Positions 7,999-16,243 of a DNA stretch of 64,000 nt are shown piece by piece. The notes under the pieces were generated by a model, which saw only the letters and a list, made by a program, of their open reading frames with translations, made no database searches and was not told the DNA's origin. Within the stretch, counting starts at the first letter, position 1, and each line of letters begins with the position of its first letter. Origin of the DNA: Bacteroidales bacterium (GTDB lineage: Bacteria; Bacteroidota; Bacteroidia; Bacteroidales; UBA932). The translations under genes were made by a program, and so were the position numbers. The DNA is taken from positions 1 to 64,000 of the forward strand of contig JAFRSW010000019.1 of assembly GCA_017427385.1 (NCBI GenBank), written 5' to 3'.

Positions 7999-8859
7999 AT
8001 GAAAAAGTATCTGATTATTGCGGCCGTCATGCTGCTTGGCGCATGCGCCTCGAAACCCCAGGAGCAGAAGGTGATGGCACGTGCCGTGCCGGAAAGGTCC
8101 GATGACTTCGTATTCGAGAACAACCTTATCGCCGGCCGCTTCTACGGCGAGGCGCTGGAAGGCAATCCCACATCGCCCGGAATCGACATCTGGGTGAAAC
8201 TGCCCGGGGCGCTCGTGGCGAACGACTGGTACGCAGAGGCCACCAAGCCCGGCGGAGACCATAATTATTACCATAAGGATCACGGCGGAAAGGACTGCTA
8301 CAAGGTTGCCGTCAGCCTCGGCGGCGGCGGATCGGTGCCGTTCATCGACAGCACCCTCTGCTATCCGGCCACCAACTACCGTAGCAGCGAGATCCTGTAT
8401 GAATCTCCCACCGAAATCAGTTTCGTGCTCCACTATCCCGAGTGGCTGGCGGGAGATGTGAAAGTTGCTCTGGACAAGACTGTTACGGTTTTTGCGGACA
8501 GCTATTTCTGCAAGGTTGAGGACACTTACACCTTCGATGCTGATTCGCTTACCATCGCTGCGGGCATCTTCCGTCACAAGAAGCAGAATACCATCGAGGC
8601 GGAGGCTTTCGGAGAGGATTATTATGCGATTTGGGAGCACGCTTCCGACCAGAGCGTGGAGCCTGAAGACGGAATGCTCGGCGTTGCGGTCATCATGCCC
8701 CAGGCCGACGCCGTGACCCTCGTGGACGGTGGCAAACATGGAGTGTGCCTCAAGAAGGTCGCATCCGGCGAACCCCTCGAATACTGGTTCGGTTCTTGCT
8801 GGAGCAAGGGAGAAATCGCTGGATTCAACCAGTGGTTCGAACTCGCCGCAAATCTCTGA
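7999..8859 (+). CDS. DUF4861-type lipoprotein of the pectin locus
   Basis: This is a 286-residue exported lipoprotein with signal peptide and lipobox LLGAC (Cys16). The rest is beta-rich, with segments FVFENNLIAGRFYGEAL, DIWVKLPG, NYYHKDHGGKDCYKVAVSLGGG and a C-terminal PLEYWFGSCWSKG. I recognise this as the DUF4861 family, often found beside pectin- or uronate-degrading enzymes, but its reaction is not established here. It starts one base after the kduI stop, and the GH43-CE15 gene follows two bases after its own stop. A periplasmic or surface role in uronide processing is inference from context. Confidence 0.65.
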   Translation: MKKYLIIAAVMLLGACASKPQEQKVMARAVPERSDDFVFENNLIAGRFYGEALEGNPTSPGIDIWVKLPGALVANDWYAEATKPGGDHNYYHKDHGGKDCYKVAVSLGGGGSVPFIDSTLCYPATNYRSSEILYESPTEISFVLHYPEWLAGDVKVALDKTVTVFADSYFCKVEDTYTFDADSLTIAAGIFRHKKQNTIEAEAFGEDYYAIWEHASDQSVEPEDGMLGVAVIMPQADAVTLVDGGKHGVCLKKVASGEPLEYWFGSCWSKGEIAGFNQWFELAANL

Positions 8860-8861
8860 AT

Positions 8862-11552
8862 ATGAAAAGAATAGCCATCCTTTTGATTGCGCTGCTGCCT
8901 GTGTTGGCGGCGGCGCAAACGCGTTTCTCGAATCCCATCCTTCATACGGATTACTCCGATCCCGACGTGTGCCGCGTAGGGGATGACTATTATATGACGG
9001 CATCCTCATTCAATTTCTTCCCGGGGCTGCCTATCCTGCATTCCAGGGACCTGGTGAACTGGCAGCTGGTGGGAGCAGCCCTGACCGACTACGAGTTTGC
9101 GTTCAAGGCGCTGGGCCCGGCGAAAGTCCAGCACGGGAACGGTGTCTGGGCTCCGGCACTCCGATATCATGACGGCTGGTTCTACATTTATTGTGGGGAT
9201 CCGGACCGGGGAATCTTTATGGTTCGCACCCAGAACCCCCGCGGGGAATGGGAAAAGCCGGTGTGGGTATATAAAGGCCGTGGCTTCATCGACCCCTGTC
9301 CCTTCTGGGATGAGGATGGAAAGGCCTACCTGAGCCATGGTTGTGCCGGTTCGCGGGCAGGGGTCAAGAGCGTGTTGTTCGTGGCGCCGATGTCACCGGA
9401 CGGCACGAAACTCATAGGCCCGTCGCGTATGGTCTTCGACGGGCATACCAGCCAGCCGACCATCGAGGGTACGAAGATGTACAAACGCGACGGCAAGTAC
9501 TACATTTTCGCTCCCGCCGGTGGGGTGAAAACCGGATGGCAGACCGTCCTGCGTGCAGGTAATCCCTTCGGGCCCTATGAGGAACGCATCGTGATGGCTC
9601 CGGGCGAGGGCACCATCAACGGCCCTCACCAGGGCGCCTGGGTAGATACTCCCAAAGGCACGCATTGGTTCATCCACTTCCAGGACAAAGGCGCCTATGG
9701 ACGCATAGTCCACCTCCAGCCCATGGTCTGGAAAGAGGACGGATGGCCGGTTATAGGGGATGATCCCGACGGCGATGGCTGCGGCCTGCCCGTGGAGAGT
9801 TGGGAGGCCCCTTTCGGGGTGACCAACATCCCTTATAACGAGTGGGACAGACATCACAACGGTGCCGATTTCAAGCCTTACGGACTGGATCTGGAATGGC
9901 AGTATCCCTGCGTTCCTTCTCCCTACTGGCATTATGCCCTTCCAGATGGGGGAGTCCGTCTTTTCTCCGTATTTCAAAAGCTTCCTTCCAAGAACCTTCG
10001 CGGCAGGAAAAACCTGCTCACCCAGAAGTTTCCGGAGGAGCGTTTCAAGGTCTTCGCCAAACTAACCTTCGTTCCGCATAAAGACGGCCTTGGAGAGGAT
10101 GCCGGAATGACGGTTATGGGTAATGATTATGCCGCTCTCCGGCTTGTGGACAAGGGTGGACTTGCAGAACTTCAGTATGTGGTATGCAAGAGTGCCGATA
10201 AAGACTCTACCGAGCAAATTACCAAGGTAGCCGACCTCCATTATGTCGACGGAAAAGCCGTAGTATGGACAAGCATCCAGGTATATCCTCGCCTTGCGGA
10301 AGGCGAAGTCGTGGCTCGCTTCAGCTATAGCCTGGACGGCCGGGAATATGTGAAGATGCCGAGCGGCTTCATCTGCGCCCCCGGGCAGTGGGTCGGGGCC
10401 AGGTTCGCCTTCTGGTGCGCCCGTTCGAAGCAGAAGAATGACGGTGGCTGGCTGGATGTGACGGATTTCCGCGTCACACGCGAACTGGGCGACCACAAAG
10501 CCTACCAGTACGATGAGTCTAAGGTGCCCGAGTATGTGCTTCCGGACGCTCTTACCTTAAATAATGGCAAGCCGGTGCGTACGGTGAAGGACTGGGAACG
10601 CAGGCGCCGGCCTGAGTTGCTGGAGATGTTCGCAAGTGAAATCTACGGCAAGGCTCCCGTAGGACGGCCTTCTGAACTGCACTTTAAGTTGCTGGAATCG
10701 GAGGATGCCTTCGGCGGAAAGGCCACACGCAAGCAGGTGCGTGTTTGGTTTGATGCAGCTGAAACACAGGGGCTTACGCTACTGATGTATGTTCCCAAAA
10801 CCGGCAAGCCTGCACCAGTATTCCTCGGTGCGCATTTTACGGATGACCTGACTCTCAAGGCTTACCGCTGGCCGTTCGAGTATGCGACGGACCATGGCTA
10901 TGCCGTGGCCACGTTCTGCTACAATGATGTTGACCCCGACTTCGATGACGGTTTCCGAAATGGTGTGATCGGATATTACGGCCCAGAAGAACGCAAGGGC
11001 GATTCCTGGGGCAATATCGCCGCTTGGGCCTGGGGGCTTTCCCGCGCTCTGGATTATATGGAAACGGATTCCGACGTGGCGGCGGACAAGGTTGCTGTCC
11101 TGGGCCACTCCCGCCTTGGCAAGACTGCCCTCTGGGCTGGTGCGACCGATCAGCGCTTTGCCATCGTCATCTCCAATGCATCCGGTTGCGGCGGCGCAGC
11201 CATCTCCCGCAGGCATTATGGAGAAACTCTCCGCAGGATTGGTTGCAGTTTCCCGCACTGGTGGTGCCCCAATTTCTACAAATATGGTGAGAATGAGGAC
11301 CTTCTGCCCGTGGACCAGCACGAGCTCCTTGCGCTGATCGCTCCCCGTCCGCTCTATGTACAGAGCTGCTCGGAGGATCTCTGGGCGGATCCGTACGGCG
11401 AAGACCTCTCCCTGAAAGAAGCATCCAAAGTTTATGGTCTGTATGGCGTGGAAGGCCGCCTCGGGCGCCATGTCTGCCCCGGCAAACACGATATCACTCT
11501 CTATGACTGGCAGCGATATATTGACTTTGCAGACAGGGTGTTTGAAAATTAA
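8862..11552 (+). CDS. GH43 glycosidase fused to a CE15-like esterase
   Basis: This is an 896-residue secreted fusion with signal peptide MKRIAILLIALLPVLAAAQ. The first half is a five-bladed propeller glycosidase of family GH43: DYSDPDVCRVGDDYYMTAS with the catalytic base Asp, WAPALRYHDGWFYIY, RGFIDPCPFWDEDGKAYL, and a candidate acid in QPTIEGTKMYKRDGKYY. A beta-sandwich like the GH43 C2 domain follows at about 390-545. The C-terminal third is an alpha/beta hydrolase like glucuronoyl esterases (CE15): nucleophile motif GHSRLGKTALWAG, then SNASGCGGAAISRR, FPHWWCPNF, LPVDQHELLALIAPRPLYV and the catalytic His in GKHDITLYDW. Expected roles are removal of arabinose or xylose side chains and cleavage of a uronate ester. 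I set the start at 8862 because a clean signal peptide begins there. Confidence 0.85.
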   Translation: MKRIAILLIALLPVLAAAQTRFSNPILHTDYSDPDVCRVGDDYYMTASSFNFFPGLPILHSRDLVNWQLVGAALTDYEFAFKALGPAKVQHGNGVWAPALRYHDGWFYIYCGDPDRGIFMVRTQNPRGEWEKPVWVYKGRGFIDPCPFWDEDGKAYLSHGCAGSRAGVKSVLFVAPMSPDGTKLIGPSRMVFDGHTSQPTIEGTKMYKRDGKYYIFAPAGGVKTGWQTVLRAGNPFGPYEERIVMAPGEGTINGPHQGAWVDTPKGTHWFIHFQDKGAYGRIVHLQPMVWKEDGWPVIGDDPDGDGCGLPVESWEAPFGVTNIPYNEWDRHHNGADFKPYGLDLEWQYPCVPSPYWHYALPDGGVRLFSVFQKLPSKNLRGRKNLLTQKFPEERFKVFAKLTFVPHKDGLGEDAGMTVMGNDYAALRLVDKGGLAELQYVVCKSADKDSTEQITKVADLHYVDGKAVVWTSIQVYPRLAEGEVVARFSYSLDGREYVKMPSGFICAPGQWVGARFAFWCARSKQKNDGGWLDVTDFRVTRELGDHKAYQYDESKVPEYVLPDALTLNNGKPVRTVKDWERRRRPELLEMFASEIYGKAPVGRPSELHFKLLESEDAFGGKATRKQVRVWFDAAETQGLTLLMYVPKTGKPAPVFLGAHFTDDLTLKAYRWPFEYATDHGYAVATFCYNDVDPDFDDGFRNGVIGYYGPEERKGDSWGNIAAWAWGLSRALDYMETDSDVAADKVAVLGHSRLGKTALWAGATDQRFAIVISNASGCGGAAISRRHYGETLRRIGCSFPHWWCPNFYKYGENEDLLPVDQHELLALIAPRPLYVQSCSEDLWADPYGEDLSLKEASKVYGLYGVEGRLGRHVCPGKHDITLYDWQRYIDFADRVFEN

Positions 11553-11637
11553 TTTCTAAAATATTCTCGGAATTATTTAAAAATATTTATATTGCGGGGA
11601 ATTAGCTGCAACTATTTGTTTTTTAATCAATTATAAA

Positions 11638-13239
11638 ATGAAAAAACTGCTGTTCCCCGTCCTTGCGGCAATGCTATGCTTTGTCGCATGCGAAGAAATG
11701 AACATCCCGGGCATTGAACCCGGAGGGCAGAAAGCGGATCCGGTGGTCTTTACGGCACTTGTCGGCGACTTTACTAAGGTCTCATCCGGCACATCCTTCG
11801 ATGAAGGTGACGCTATCGGTATCACTGCCCTTGCCCCTATCAACAGGACCAATGTGTGCTACACTGTGAAAAGTGGCGCATTGAGTGCCGATGATCCTAT
11901 CTGCTGGGCTTCCGACCAAAGTCAGAATGTGAAGTTTATCGGAATGTATCCTTTCAGGAACGGTCTTGACCCTACTAAATCCTTCTCGTTCTCCGCAAAC
12001 GGAAACCAGTCCCGAGGTACTGCGGATTCCGATCTGCTGACAGCCGTGGTTGAAGCAAAGGAGGGAACCGTGCAGCTTGCGTTCGCCCACAGGATGTCCA
12101 AACTTGTCATAAGTGTGGAGGGAGTTGAAGCCACAGCGGTTTCTGTAGAGAATGTGCCTCTTACTCTGGAAGCGGATATAGTAGCGGGTACATACACGGC
12201 CGTCAATGTTTCATCTGCCGTTATCGCTTTCAAGAATTCCGAAGGCAAGTGGGAGGCTATCGTTGCTCCCCATAAGAAATATGCCGGTGTAATCAAGGTT
12301 ACTGCAAATGATGGCAAGACCTATGAGTTTACCCCGTCCGCCACTGATGGTGAGATAGAATCCGGAAAGATGGTGACCGCTACCGTGACAGCAAGTCCTG
12401 CACCCGTCGAACAGGCTGTCTCCTACACCTATACCATAGATGATTGGGTTGCCGGCGGCACTATCCCTTATACTCCGAATGCAGGTGTCGATGTGGCTGA
12501 ACATAACTGTTATCTCAGTGTCAACAACACATTCGAGAAGATGGATTATGCAGGAGACTGTGTCTGGTCTATTACAAGAGAGTTCAAGGGTCGGGAATAC
12601 TGCATTGTCTACATCGACAACAAGTTTGTCGGCAGGGGATTCGAAGATAATTATATCCAGTTCGACGGCGAATATGAGGCCATGAAAACTTTGTATTACT
12701 GGATTGCTCCGGAATATCCTTGCAAGGTCACGATATCGTATGATATGGTGAAAGAGAAGATTGGATTCGCTTTCGTGGATGCGGACACGTGGGCGGACGC
12801 AGGAACCGTTACAATCAATGGTAACATTCTTGACGGCTTTGGCTTCTCCGCAGCTCCGAATTCAACAATCACGGTTCCCTGGCAAAAGAACAAGTATGAT
12901 GAGAATATGTTCCGCGCAGTCGGTCCGTTCGATTACCTGAAGGGCAGTGGAGTCAATGTCGGCTCCGGTCACGTTGTGCTCTATGTAGGCTTAAGCGACC
13001 AGTATCACGAAGGGAATCTGGTGTCTTTCTTAATGAGCAATACCGGTCTCCAGTATGAATTCTGGCCTAAGGATGATCCCGGTTTCTATTATCCGATATT
13101 CATAGACGGCCAGAGTGTGTATGGCAGCATTGAAAACAATGTCATTACATTCGAGAAAGGGTCTGTCCATGTGAAATATTCTGATTATGTAGAGATAACA
13201 GAGGTGAACTCTGCAGTTACATTTACAATCAATAACTGA
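11638..13239 (+). CDS. Fimbrillin-like surface lipoprotein 1
   Basis: This is a 533-residue lipoprotein with lipobox CFVAC (Cys18). The N-terminal domain has the fimbrillin-family pattern: VVFTALVGDFTKVSSG, FDEGDAIGITALAPIN, a PICW segment, FIGMYPF, then LAFAHRMSKLVISVEG and a beta-sandwich ending near residue 250. The C-terminal half (from about 265, YTYTIDDWVAGG) is not a domain I recognise. The following gene shares the N-terminal domain. Both sit inside the pectin locus between the GH43-CE15 and GH28 genes, where other loci carry surface glycan-binding proteins. A glycan-binding or pilus-like adhesion role is inference. The 85-base gap before it holds no clear promoter consensus. Confidence 0.75.
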   Translation: MKKLLFPVLAAMLCFVACEEMNIPGIEPGGQKADPVVFTALVGDFTKVSSGTSFDEGDAIGITALAPINRTNVCYTVKSGALSADDPICWASDQSQNVKFIGMYPFRNGLDPTKSFSFSANGNQSRGTADSDLLTAVVEAKEGTVQLAFAHRMSKLVISVEGVEATAVSVENVPLTLEADIVAGTYTAVNVSSAVIAFKNSEGKWEAIVAPHKKYAGVIKVTANDGKTYEFTPSATDGEIESGKMVTATVTASPAPVEQAVSYTYTIDDWVAGGTIPYTPNAGVDVAEHNCYLSVNNTFEKMDYAGDCVWSITREFKGREYCIVYIDNKFVGRGFEDNYIQFDGEYEAMKTLYYWIAPEYPCKVTISYDMVKEKIGFAFVDADTWADAGTVTINGNILDGFGFSAAPNSTITVPWQKNKYDENMFRAVGPFDYLKGSGVNVGSGHVVLYVGLSDQYHEGNLVSFLMSNTGLQYEFWPKDDPGFYYPIFIDGQSVYGSIENNVITFEKGSVHVKYSDYVEITEVNSAVTFTINN

Positions 13240-13247
13240 TTACGGCC

Positions 13248-14606
13248 ATGAAAAAGTTAATAATGATAATTGCATCGGCAATTGCCGTATTTGCTTCCTG
13301 CTCACGTATGGAACGTGGCATTTTTACGGATGCTGATGACCTCAGGGTTACTTTTACAGGCTCGGTAGGTCAGTATACCCTCAAGGCCGGTGATGCCGGT
13401 TTCGACAACGGTGACGCCATAGGAATAACAGCTCTGAATCCCATAAATGCAGATAATGTCAAATATGTTTATCGGGACGGAGCCCTGGTCCCTGTCGGAG
13501 ATGGAATCAGCTGGCTCCCCGGGCAGAAGACACAGACCATGTTCTATGCGGTTTATCCTTACAGGGATAATTTCCACATATACAACGATGGCACCTTTGG
13601 AGATGTGGCCGACTATCCAGACGTTCACCTTATTGAAGTTGAAGCTGACCAGTCCTCGTTTGCAGGCTATTCTGCTTCCAATCAAATGTACGGTTTCACT
13701 GAAGCCGCACCCGGCAAGACCGTGAATCTTACGTTCCGCCGCGCAGTCGCCAAGGTCGTTATCTCGGTCGACAACAAACTGGGCGTGGAGATCACCGAGG
13801 CATATCTGGCCGGCGTTTACGGGCGTTATCTCCGTTATTCCGGAGTGAATGACGGCACTTTGGGCACCATCAAGGCCAATCCCGACGGTGCCAATAGCTG
13901 GAAACTGGTCACGGTGCCGCAGGGTAACGTACGTCCCACGATCGTTCTCAAAACCGCAGATGGGAAGGAATATGCATTCGATTGCATTTCCGGTTCCCTG
14001 GCTTTCTCTGCCGGCAGGCAGTATACCCTGGCATTGGTGCTCGATGAAAACGTGTCCAGCAATTTCTCCTCCGAAGTTCAGGACTGGAGCGAAGACAAGG
14101 AGTATCAGTTCGATCACGATACTTACATGAAGAAGAAACAGAGCGAGGCTATCCTTCAGGAACTTGCCGGGGATTATACCGTGAGTAGTTCCGTTTATGC
14201 CAGCCCCAACAGTGAGTGGACTATGACAATCATCCCTTCAGGATCACGTATCGGTTTCTATAATCTTTTTGCCAACTCCAACTGGGCGGACGAGTCTACA
14301 ATGTTCTATGGTGACCTTAGCGATGACCTATCGTCGATACTTATACCTTGCGGACAGACGTCTGAATATACGTATCGGGGCATCCCTATCACTCTGTGCT
14401 GGTTGACTTACGATGCCAGCCTGCCGGAAGATGAACAGGAAGCCGTAGGAACAGATGGATATATCGTTGCAAGGATTTACCGTGATGGCGATGGCAAGAT
14501 ATACGGCCTGAATTTTGGTGACAGGGGCTTATATGCTGTTATTGAAGACATGGGGTATGTAGGAATAGCTTATCCTACGATAACGGCCGTAAAGGTTTCT
14601 CAATAA
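13248..14606 (+). CDS. Fimbrillin-like surface lipoprotein 2
   Basis: This is a 452-residue lipoprotein with lipobox FASC (Cys18). It repeats the domain of its upstream neighbour: LRVTFTGSVGQYTLKAG, FDNGDAIGITALNPINADNV, FYAVYPYRDN, then LTFRRAVAKVVISVDN. The C-terminal part from about residue 305 (LAGDYTVSSSVYAS, TMTIIPSG, MFYGDLSDD) looks like a separate beta domain different from that of the upstream protein. It starts eight bases after the upstream stop, so the two are co-transcribed. Paralogy of the first 270 residues with divergent C-termini suggests two related surface binders with different tips. Confidence 0.75.
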   Translation: MKKLIMIIASAIAVFASCSRMERGIFTDADDLRVTFTGSVGQYTLKAGDAGFDNGDAIGITALNPINADNVKYVYRDGALVPVGDGISWLPGQKTQTMFYAVYPYRDNFHIYNDGTFGDVADYPDVHLIEVEADQSSFAGYSASNQMYGFTEAAPGKTVNLTFRRAVAKVVISVDNKLGVEITEAYLAGVYGRYLRYSGVNDGTLGTIKANPDGANSWKLVTVPQGNVRPTIVLKTADGKEYAFDCISGSLAFSAGRQYTLALVLDENVSSNFSSEVQDWSEDKEYQFDHDTYMKKKQSEAILQELAGDYTVSSSVYASPNSEWTMTIIPSGSRIGFYNLFANSNWADESTMFYGDLSDDLSSILIPCGQTSEYTYRGIPITLCWLTYDASLPEDEQEAVGTDGYIVARIYRDGDGKIYGLNFGDRGLYAVIEDMGYVGIAYPTITAVKVSQ

Positions 14607-14615
14607 ATAGAACGA

Positions 14616-14637
14616 TTTCCGTGCACGGGCACGGTTT
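14616..14637. promoter_or_regulatory. Putative LacI-family operator (site 2)
   Basis: TTTCCGTGCACGGGCACGG contains the core CCGTGCACGG at 14619-14628 plus an additional half-site. It lies about 24 bases before the -7 box of the GH28 promoter, in the -33 region, where binding would exclude polymerase. Confidence 0.8.
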
Positions 14638-14652
14638 TTCAGAAAATGTTTC

Positions 14653-14660
14653 TATCTTTG
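14653..14660 (+). promoter_or_regulatory. Promoter -7 box for the GH28 transcript
   Basis: TATCTTTG is an exact TAnnTTTG match, 27 bases before the GH28 start, with operator site 2 just upstream. Confidence 0.75.
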
Positions 14661-14687
14661 CAAGATAGAGACATTAACTGATAACCG

Positions 14688-16166
14688 ATGAAAGCCCGTG
14701 CACTGATATTATTATTCGTTGCAACCGCCCTTCTGGGAGCCTGTAGTGCGGAAAATGATCTTTATAGAGACCTTCCCTTCGATATGCCGAAGGTGCAGGC
14801 TCCCCGTATTCCGTCCTGTAGCGTGAACCTGCTGGACTTCGGCGGCGCGCCGGACGGAGTGACGCTGAACACGCAGGCCTTCGCAGATGCCATCGACGCC
14901 CTCGTGCAGAAGGGCGGAGGCCGCCTCGTGGTGCCTGCAGGCATCTGGCGCACAGGCCCCATCGGCCTGCAGAGCCACATCGAACTGAATGTCGACAAGA
15001 ACGCAATCATAGTTTTCGACCCCGACCAGGACCTCTATCCCATAATTGACACGAATTTCGAAGGGTTGGACGTCCGCCGCTGCCTTAGTCCAATCCATGC
15101 CGAGGGAGCTACCGACATCGCCATTACCGGCGGTGGCGTAATCGATGGCAGCGGGGAATTCTGGCGTGAAGTCAAGCGCCGCAAGGTTTCGGACGACCAG
15201 TGGAAGGCCATTCTGAAGCGCGGCGGACTGGTGAGCGAAGACGGCAAGAACTGGTTCCCGGACGAAGGCTACGCTAAGGCGCGCGCCACGGCTGGCAGCC
15301 TGAACTATCCCGATCCGTCCCTCGACGAGAACGAAATCAAGACCTTCCTCCGACCGGTGATGGTCAGCCTAAGGAACTGCGAGCGCATCCTTTTGCAGGA
15401 CTGCACCTTCCAGAACAGCCCATGCTGGAACATCCATCCTCTTTGGTGCAAAGACTTGACGATCAGGGATATAACCGTTCGCAACCCGCACTATTCCGCC
15501 AACGGTGACGGCATCGACATCGACGCTTGCGAGGGCGTTATCCTCACCGGATCCTCCTTTGACGTGGGCGACGATGCCATCTGCATAAAGTCCGGCAAGG
15601 ATGCCGACGGCCGCCGCCATGCACGCAAATGCCGTAACCTAATCATCTCTGACTGTACCGTCTATCACGGTCATGGTGGATTCGTGGTAGGCAGCGAAAT
15701 GTCCGGAGGCGTGGAGAACATAGTCGTGCGTGACTGCCGTTTCATCGGCACCGACGTGGGCCTGCGCTTCAAGAGCACCCGCGGCCGCGGTGGCCTTGTG
15801 AAGGATATCTGGTGCGACCATATCTACATGAAAGACATTGTCAGCTACGGAGTTATCTTCAATCTCTACTACGCTGGAGTTGCCGCATCAGACATGGCTG
15901 ATGGCGTCGTCGAGCCCATCGTCGACGTAGATGAAACCACTCCCGAGATGCGCGACATCCACTTTTCGGACATCATCTGCGCCGGCGCAAAGCAGGCCAT
16001 CTTCATCAATGGCCTGCCCGAACTGCCCGTCAGCGGCATCAGCTTCGCCAACAGCAATTTCACCGCCGACAAACCCGCCGAAATCCACTTCGCCACCGAT
16101 ATTTCCTTCGACAACGTCCTGGTTAACGGTAAGCCCATCGCAAACTCTCCGCTGAGTGACAGATAG
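14688..16166 (+). CDS. GH28 polygalacturonase lipoprotein
   Basis: This enzyme hydrolyses alpha-1,4 links between galacturonate residues of pectin. The 492-residue protein has lipobox LLGAC (Cys19), so it is probably anchored in the outer membrane or periplasm. The parallel beta-helix carries the four GH28 signatures in order: NGDGIDIDAC at 272-281 (catalytic Asp), VGDDAICIKSG at 293-303 (two catalytic Asp), GHGG from 328, and RFKSTRG from 360 (the RIK-type motif). A short insertion at about 155-220 with KRRKVSDDQWKAILKRGG may narrow the cleft; exo versus endo action cannot be decided. It begins a transcript of its own behind operator site 2, followed by esterase, GH105 and PL1 genes. Confidence 0.95.
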   Translation: MKARALILLFVATALLGACSAENDLYRDLPFDMPKVQAPRIPSCSVNLLDFGGAPDGVTLNTQAFADAIDALVQKGGGRLVVPAGIWRTGPIGLQSHIELNVDKNAIIVFDPDQDLYPIIDTNFEGLDVRRCLSPIHAEGATDIAITGGGVIDGSGEFWREVKRRKVSDDQWKAILKRGGLVSEDGKNWFPDEGYAKARATAGSLNYPDPSLDENEIKTFLRPVMVSLRNCERILLQDCTFQNSPCWNIHPLWCKDLTIRDITVRNPHYSANGDGIDIDACEGVILTGSSFDVGDDAICIKSGKDADGRRHARKCRNLIISDCTVYHGHGGFVVGSEMSGGVENIVVRDCRFIGTDVGLRFKSTRGRGGLVKDIWCDHIYMKDIVSYGVIFNLYYAGVAASDMADGVVEPIVDVDETTPEMRDIHFSDIICAGAKQAIFINGLPELPVSGISFANSNFTADKPAEIHFATDISFDNVLVNGKPIANSPLSDR

Positions 16167-16243
16167 TTACGTGAAATCGTCTGGTGAAAATGTACCAGAC
16201 ATATATAGATAAATGCTTGATAATCAGATATAAACTATCAACG

